Assembly (NCBI GenBank): GCA_907163345.1 | Contig: CAJQUN010000008.1 | Span: 12,835,191 to 12,899,190, forward strand | Origin: Haberlea rhodopensis | Taxonomy: Eukaryota; Streptophyta; Magnoliopsida; Lamiales; Gesneriaceae | Reading direction: 5' to 3' | Length of the DNA: 64,000 bases | Shown: piece by piece, positions 56,931 to 64,000 of the stretch | How the letters are laid out: each line of letters begins with the position of its first letter | Numbering within the stretch: position 1 is the stretch's first letter | Notes under the pieces: generated by a model | Told to the model about the DNA's origin: nothing | The model's database searches: none | Seen by the model: the letters and a program-made list of their open reading frames with translations, nothing else | Program-made: the position numbers and the translations under genes

Positions 56931-58019
56931 GAGCTATTTGCTCATCTCATATATATTAGCTCTGAAGTTCATATTTGACGAGCTTTATTTGTTTATATTT
57001 ATTAACTCTGGAGTTCATACGAGTTTTATTTGCTCCAATTCTGGATTTCGGACAAGCTTTATTTGCCTCATATATTTATTACATCTGGAGGTCAAATGCA
57101 TCGTATTTGCTCCTTATCTCGGAAAAGCCAGGATATGTGTTGACTCTAGAGTTTTAGCGTAGCTTTATTTGCTACAGTTCTTATCAACTCGGGATATATA
57201 GTACTCTAGAGTTCGGATCCACTTTAGCTCAAAATATTTATCATATTGGGACTGAATATATATTTTATCAGCTTGGGATTCTCGATCACCTCTATCAGCT
57301 CATGATTTAAAAATCACTTCATACACAGTCTGATCTACTTTGGGTATACCGAATCGATTTCTTTGAGAGATTTCATCTGATATACTATAGTCGGGCACTG
57401 AGGAATATTTTATGAGATGTGATTACAACAAGCTCCCATGAAAATGATTATATCGATTACACACTATGTTACAATGTTGAGCTCCACATGCTATAGGAAT
57501 ATCAGTACATCTTATTGTTTGAAATCTACTTGGAAATTCAAAAGTTCCGAGAAGGACGCACAAATAATTCTAGCCTAATACTTGAATCGAGACAGCGACC
57601 TGCACTCTAGCTCGACTAGAGGGGAGACTTGTGTTATACTAGTGGGGAAACATCATCATGATAGAGGGGTCTAGGGATTTTATTGGAGGGAGTTAATTTC
57701 TATGTCGGCGCAATTGATTTGGTCTTCTTCTTACAACCACCAACTCATTCCCCCGGGGAGAGAACTCTTAGAACAAAAAAGAGTAGAACTTTGGTCTCCA
57801 AAAAAAATATTCTCTTCTCGGCTCCATTCTTCTCCCCAGAGAGCATTCCTCCTCGATTTTCTTTCAATTTGTTCACTCTTATATTGTATCAAAACACTGT
57901 AATTATTGACCAATAGTATAATTGAAATTATACTGGACTAGGTCCCGTGGTTTTTCTCCGAGGGTTTTCCACGTAAAAAAGCTGGTGTCTCATTTATTTT
58001 TCGCATATTAATTTACTAT
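56931..58019 (+). mobile_element. LTR-like tract (probable solo or partial LTR)
   Basis: 56,931-57,250 has a looser repeat with GAGCTTTATTTG and ACTCTGGAGTTC words. 57,640-58,010 looks like the R-U5 end of an LTR: CTTATATTGTATCAAAACAC, then ACTAGGTCCCGTGGTTTTTC, TTTTCCACGTAAAAAA and GGTGTCTC. The last block resembles, in opposite orientation, the gypsy LTR at 17,030-17,130. No coding domain and no confirmed boundaries. Confidence 0.45.
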
Positions 58020-58419
58020 TGCTATGTGGACTTATTTTTTGGAACAACATTTGGCCTCATCATCATTTATTCTTCTATTCAACTCCTCCTCCATAGCAGA
58101 AAATTCCACTGTCAGTTTCCGGTAATAAAGAGCCTTATAAATGTTAGTGTCAAGATATTGAATAGTCTTGAATATGTGTGTCCTTACAAAAAAGAGTATG
58201 GGTGAGCATTCGGTGAAAACTGAATCGACTGAACCGAAGTCTGAATTTTTTTAGGTTTATAACAACAACCGTATATTGATTTATAACAGGGACTTATCAA
58301 CTCGGTAATCAAGAACAATCCACCTGCCTCAATCATGGTCCTGATTATGCATCCTTTGGCTTAAACCCTTAAAATAGACTTTTTTCAAACACAAAAGCCA
58401 TTTATATGACATACACAAG
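58020..58419. other. 3' flank of the second glucosyltransferase
   Basis: Non-coding spacer between the LTR-like tract and the minus-strand gene. No recognisable feature. Confidence 0.5.
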
Positions 58420-61400
58420 TCAAATAATCAATGATTCAATATACTCGATCAAACCATTAAAATTGCAGTACGAGGACCCCCCTTCACTAACAGCTATTTT
58501 CGCCATTTTTGCCAAGTGAGCAGCCCTTTCCAAGAACTCGTCCTTCCTCACTTCCATCATTTCTCTTACAGCATTCTCAATCACAACTCTATCACAACTA
58601 TCCTTTATGTCCAACCCAATCTTCCAAACTTCACTTACAAACCGACTATTAACCATTTGATCAGCAAAATACGGCCAACATATCATAGGCACACCTGCAA
58701 CAATACTCTCCAGAGTCGAATTCCAGCCACAATGCGTCAAAAATCCACCAATTGCGGAGTTGTTCAGCACCTCCTCTTGCGGCGCCCACTCCACCATGTA
58801 ACCATTTTCTTTTGTGGCCTTCTCCAATTCTCCTGGGATTTGATCCCAGTCTTTTCCTATTACAGAATCTGGCCTCATTACCCATAAGAATCTCCTCTCG
58901 CTATTCACTAGACCGTGCCAAAACTCGAGTAGTTGCTCTCTTGTCACTGTCGTTATGCTTCCGAAGCTGACATAAATTACTGACTTTGGTTCCTGTGCAT
59001 TCAACCAGTCTATGCAACTTCGATCTTCAGCCCATAAGCTGGCCGAAGGAGTTGAGGTATCAGCCTTGTGGCTTCCGAGTCTTGACTTCAAGTGCGTGTT
59101 TCCTGGCCCAATGGTGTAGAGTCTCGGTATGTGCTTTAGAATATTCGATAATACAGGTTGCTCTAGATCTTCGAATGTGTTCAGAATGACTGCTTTTGCC
59201 CGCAGAGTTTGCATTGTCAAGTTAATTCGATGCCAAAGAGTATGGTCCTTTGCGTTGTCCACACGACATATACTTGGTAGATCACGGCATCTCAAAAGAC
59301 CTTCCATTCCAGGGATGCTTCTCACTAATTCATCCATCCCATTTTCTGAAATACCCATCAAGAAAGATCAAGAATTCAAACAAAATTATTCCACTGTTGT
59401 AGAGTAACATTTTGAATATTCTATCATTATTTCAAGTCTGTCTTATTCACCGAAAGTATTCTATTTTTCTTGCCAAAATTTCATAATTTATGTATTACAT
59501 CCCAGTGATGCTTCTCACTAATATCTACTTCAGGCAACTTTTACAAATATTTTAAACTAGAAATTTTTTGCATAGAAATCAAATATTTTATGGAGATGAA
59601 TGAAAATGATGTATATGATAATAGTTATAATATCAAAATGGATAATCATATATGATATGAACGGTTGGCACCTATAAGAATTGGGGTTGAGCTGACTCGA
59701 ACAAACAATTAAATACTCACATAGATGGAAGAAATGGTTAGGAATAGAAAAACTAAGGCCCCTCGTCAAGTTTCCTGAGATTGGGAAAAAGACACCCCAA
59801 TGTGGGTATTGTGTGGACAGACATCTCTCCCAAGGAAGATATTAGAGCCACGTGTCAAGAATTCACGAGGTTCCTACTCATAACTAATTGGTTATGAGGG
59901 AAGTAACTCGAATATTTTATATGGAGCATATATAGCCTTAAAATTTCCTATGTGGGACAACAACTCTCAACACGCTCCTTCATGTGTGACATTATATAAG
60001 TCAAGCACGTGAATTGATAATACGGGGATCGTGAGCATGTGGGCGGAATAGTCAATCACATGGAAAGCCTGTTCTGATACAATGTTAAGAATTATGGGGT
60101 TCCTACTCATAATCAATTGATTATGAGGGAAGTACCCCCAGAATATTTTATAAGGAGCTTACATAGTTTTCAAGTTCATAATATGAGACAACAAATCTCA
60201 ACACCACATGTTTCTTGGCCCGATGGTACCAAGAGTCTCAATTTGAGGGGCTCATTCGACCCCCTCACCATAATCCAATGGCCCCAATTCATTTTGGGGC
60301 TAGTGATGTGTAGACCCCATCACCCCAAAATGAATTTAGGTCGTTTGATTAACCCTTAGAGCAATGCTCTAAGGATAGGTAGAATGACCTAATTTGAAGT
60401 AGGTATCAAGTTCGAAGCCTATATTAAACCCCCTCCCAATTCCCAAATATGTATAAAAAAGGATGATATAAGAGAAGTCGAAACCTAAGTGCCCATATAC
60501 CCTAAATTAGGATTTGTCATTAGGACGGTTATAGGATTCAAATATTTCATACCAAGGCACTTTGGCCTATACTAATTGTGCTTCCATGGCATTTACACGA
60601 GCATGGTAGCACACCACCTTGAGGGTGGCAGCATCTCCATCATCTTGGGAGTTACTAGGAGAATCATACTTCAGAGTAGAAGAAAGAAAAGAAATAGATG
60701 GGATTTAAGAATCATTGGCGGAGAAAGAAATTATATTATACAAATAAAAATTTAACTTAGAGGATTCAAAAGCAGAAGACTGGACTTCAGTGATTAGAAG
60801 AAGTAAAAATGATAATCGTGAAAGTGGAAAGGGGAGAACATCAACCCCTATATGTTATAGAGATCAAGTTATCCAGCTGTTCATTCTAGATTAGATCAAT
60901 GACTAGATTGTCCACAGCATCTCAAACACATAGAAGACATGTCAGCTCACAACTAACTCTTAAAATAAAATGAGGGTATTAGTTCTTTTTTCTATGGATA
61001 AAAAAAAATGATCTAATTGGTAGAGGAAGCACCGTAAAGATCAGGTTTGGGGCCGATTCTGGTCATTTAATAAATAAGACTTTGATGAATAACTAATTGA
61101 TTTCCTTTCTTTCAGTTATTCTTTTCCCCTTTCCTGGTCTAGTAATAATCAAACGGATAATCGTGAGTCTACTCCTTGAGGGAGAGTCCTATAAATTCGA
61201 TCGAGTTATCCGAATAGTCTATTCAAAAACCCCAATCTCTTGAACTAGTTCCCGAGTTGATATTGGACATTCATGGTGCATGTCTAGGACGGCTGGCATA
61301 GCTTATTATGGACGAGGCAAAAAGTTGGAACAAATCATGTAACCTCATGAGTTATCAGACGAAAGCCTAAGCAAGTGACCCATGGCCCAAGAATCTCAAG

Positions 61401-62678
61401 AAATGCAGCTATCTCATGGAATCTTGGCAATGGGGAAACATGTGTCTGCAGAATAAAGCATATCTAACATATATAGTGAATCCATACTTATCCATTTAGA
61501 TTTATATATAAGGAAAAATCTTATATCCGTACCAGGAAGCAATACGGATAAAGTAAATTTTTTTATGTCACTTATATTTCGGCCTTATCATCCAATTTTA
61601 TCTCCTTCTAACTTAACGTGTAGCTTTGCCTGGAAAAATCTAGCTAGAAAAAATATTGGATCCATGCGCTATGACCAAGAACTCACGTCCATGCCATCAT
61701 TAACCATTAGCCTAAATTGTCCCATATTTAACTAATATGATACCTGTGGCGTCTGTATCGTTCCAATTTATCAGATGTCCCCTAACATCGCTCATGCTGG
61801 TTGGTCATGTACTAGGCTAGCAATGTACCTGTGCATCGAGTAAAGTCCATCAAAGAAGACGTGACTTGAAAAGATTTGGAGTCCAAAAGCTCTTGGACTC
61901 ATGTGTGCGACCCGACTTGATTCCTTCTATGGTTGATGCAGTCTAACTCAATACATTACAATTAAAGGCTTATCATACATTGTTGCTGGTACATGTGGCA
62001 TCTCCATAGTACTAAAACCACCCTTTCTATGTATTCCATGGCGCGTTATCCATCTTTGCTATTGTACAACATCCGGTATAGCATCAATACACACAAAATT
62101 AAAGTTAATATTATCACACATTCCTAATTAAATATAAAATTAGAATAAAAGATCGCACCTTGGAAGGGAATTTCGTTGGCTTCGATGACTCGATCCGTGC
62201 AGAAATACGCCCAGAAAGCACAAGCACTAACAGTACGAAAGTAGATCAACGGAATCCCACTCTCTTCCGCAAAATCGGCGGCAAAACTCAACCACCCATC
62301 TGCTATTATGCACGTTACAGGTCTTCTTTCAGCAGACGCAAACAAATCTTTCTCGATCATCATCTTCTTGAAACATGACCCCGCAATTTTTATTACAGAT
62401 GGGATAATATCCATTGCCCTCTGACCCGCACGTGGGTGGTCATCTGGGAGACCATCTGGAATTGTCTGAAATTGGAATCCTGGATATCTTGCGAAGTTCA
62501 AATGAGCGTTGGTGTGCTTGAGGAGACGGCTGTAGTTGAATTCAGACACGATGAATGTAACATGGAAATTGGATAAACATAGGAGTTGGGCTAGATTGAG
62601 CATGGAATTCATGTGTCCTTGAACTGGTAAAGGGAAAATGAGAACATGGGGTGGGAGTTTTGCTTCTTCAGAACACAT
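58420..62678 (-). CDS. Family-1 UDP-glycosyltransferase, UGT709/UGT85-like, paralogue of the gene at 1.1-2.8 kb
   Basis: Predicted cytosolic UDP-sugar-dependent transferase. Exon 1 is 62,678-62,159 (520 nt, donor GTGCGA after CAAG). Exon 2 is 59,345-58,420 (926 nt, acceptor ATTTCAG). The CDS is 1,446 nt, 481 aa. The phase-1 intron is at the same codon as in the paralogue but is 2,813 nt long. His22 (GHMNSM) and Asp127 (CIIADG) are the catalytic pair. The 44-residue PSPG box is at about 360-403 with WAPQ, HCGWNS and ADQ all present. The acceptor-side segment ACAFWAYF before the intron resembles 7-deoxyloganetic acid glucosyltransferases (UGT709) more than the equivalent AAAVWALY of the paralogue. 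No lesion is visible. The substrate is inferred only. Same strand and structure as its partner indicate a tandem duplication later separated by repeats. Confidence 0.87.
59346..62158 (-). other. Large intron of the second glucosyltransferase
   Basis: 2,813 nt, about ten times the paralogue's intron. It contains two imperfect direct repeats (59,858-59,975 and 60,087-60,205), a short hairpin around ATTTTGGGG/CCCCAAAAT (60,285-60,335) and a possible SINE-like A-box segment (60,207-60,225). 60,500-62,100 shows no recognisable feature. No coding domain is seen, so the expansion is probably by small repeats. Confidence 0.7.
59858..60205. repeat. Imperfect direct repeat pair in the intron (small LTR-like)
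   Basis: Two copies of about 120 bp share GGTTCCTACTCATAA, TTATGAGGGAAGTA, ATATTTTATA and a GACAACAA-CTCAACAC end. They are separated by about 110 bp containing AAGTCAAGCACGTGAATTGA. The arrangement suggests a TRIM-like miniature LTR element or two solo fragments. Unproven. Confidence 0.4.
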
Positions 62679-62978
62679 TTTGCAGCATCAAGATTCAATA
62701 TACCACCTTATGATTCTGGAGACGAAAATGTGAGGTTTGGTGTGCATTCTCTCGAACTTGTAGGACTGGCAAGCGATTGAAGTTGAGCATATAACATTTT
62801 TTAACCAAAATGGGGATCTTCTTCTTTATTTTGTTCAAGAACAGATTCACAAATCTCACTGTGATTAATGCGTTGATTGTGATGTACGAAAATGCATCAA
62901 TAATAATGAAAGTAAACTTCCACCAGTGAAAAAAGGAAGTCAAGAATGTGACCTCCATAAATTAATACAGAAGTGGAC
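62679..62978 (-). promoter_or_regulatory. Upstream region of the second glucosyltransferase
   Basis: 300 bp between the start codon and the fold-back element. The first 100 bp match the paralogue's upstream sequence. No firm TATA box. The nearby inverted repeat may have displaced the distal promoter. Confidence 0.45.
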
Positions 62979-63323
62979 CAAATTATCAAAATATAGAAAA
63001 AAAAAAAGAAAATTACAAAAATGATGTATGAAAGATTGATTTAATTACAAAAATGATGTAAGAAAGATTTGATTTAATATTTTATGGTAAATTGTTTCTT
63101 CACCTACCGATTTCAATTTTTTTAATTTTTTTTTTAATTTTTTAAAATTTTATATATAATGTAATATAATATAGAATTATATATATATACTTATATAATA
63201 ATAATTATTATTATTATATATATACTTATATAATATATATATATATCTATATATATACGTATCTGTGTATATATATACATATATATATATAATATAATAA
63301 ATATATATATAATTATTATATAT

Positions 63324-63354
<31 letters not shown>

Positions 63355-64000
63355 TAATATATATATATTTATTATATATATAATAATAATAATATAATTA
63401 TTATATAATTGTATTAATATTATTATTATTATTATCCGTGTTGCCTGATACGAGCTTGTGGCTAATCCATATATTATTATTATTATTCGTGTTGTCTGAC
63501 ACTAGCCTGTGCCCCGTTTTGGGAGGAATATAAGTTCTCGGATATCGAATGAGATGAATTGACCATAAGCTAGTGTCAGCCAACACGGATAATAATAATA
63601 ATGAGATGGATTAGCCACAAGCTCGTGCCAGGCAACACGGATAATAATATTTAATAATAAAATTATTATTAGTATTGTATATATATATAATAATAATTAT
63701 ATATATTTATTATACTATATTATAATATATATATGTATATATATACACAGATACGTGTATATATAGATATATAGATACGTATATATATATATATATATAT
63801 AATTCTATATTATATTACATTATATATAAAATTGTAAAAAATAAAAAAGGTGAATTCACCTTTATTTTAAAAAAATTAAAAATTAAAAATTAAAAAGTTG
63901 AAATCGTTAGTTGAAGAAACAATTACCATAAAATATTAAATCAAATCTTTCCTACATCATCTTTTTAAATTTTTTTTTTTTGCTATATTTTGATAATTTG
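62979..64000. mobile_element. Fold-back element (~1 kb inverted repeat)
   Basis: The left arm begins CAAATTATCAAAATATAG at 62,979. The window ends with its exact complement CTATATTTTGATAATTTG. The arms (about 62,979-63,507 and 63,567-64,000) match through matching blocks such as GATTTGATTTAATATTTTAT and CCGTGTTGCCTG. They differ mostly in the lengths of TA and ATT runs. A spacer of about 60 bp contains GGGAGGAATATAAGTTCTCG. No coding. The right edge, and so any target duplication, lies at or beyond the window end. Confidence 0.88.

Overview
The window looks like AT-rich nuclear DNA from a flowering plant, most likely a eudicot. Genes have GT-AG introns, and plant-type Ty1/copia and Ty3/gypsy LTR retrotransposons, hAT transposons, minisatellites and a fold-back element fill most of it. 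The two host genes resemble the UGT709/UGT85 group of iridoid-type glucosyltransferases. That fits an asterid such as a Lamiales species, but the species cannot be named from sequence alone.

Layout. Two paralogous, apparently intact two-exon glucosyltransferase genes sit near the two ends (1,104-2,816 and 58,420-62,678), both on the minus strand. About 55 kb of repeats lies between them. From left to right the block holds: a decayed hAT element (3.47-15.5 kb) split by a 5'-truncated copia element (Copia-1, 5.45-14.37 kb); a partial Tat-like gypsy element on the minus strand (16.98-24.66 kb) with its 3' LTR, a tandem-repeat 3' region and an extra antisense gene; a four-level nest (25.07-56.19 kb); and a second minisatellite/LTR-like tract (56.2-58.0 kb). 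A roughly 1 kb inverted repeat (62.98-64.0 kb) lies just upstream of the second glucosyltransferase.

The nest can be read exactly from target-site duplications. A non-autonomous hAT-like element (8-bp TSD) holds a gag-only copia (Copia-D, TSD TCATT). Its 3' LTR holds a full-length copia (Copia-3, TSD TCTAT). The 5' LTR of Copia-3 holds a second full-length member of the same family (Copia-2, TSD CAAAG). LTR divergence agrees with that order, with Copia-2 the youngest.

Copia-1, -2 and -3 form one family with gag, pol and a third sense-strand ORF of about 815 codons downstream of pol. All three copies carry inactivating lesions, yet the N-terminal part of the third ORF shows mainly synonymous differences between copies, so it was under protein-level selection while the family was active. 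The gypsy element independently carries an extra gene, in antisense, with its own TATA box and two plausible introns. The only apparently functional host genes are the two glucosyltransferases, which would act in the cytosol on small-molecule acceptors using UDP-sugar.
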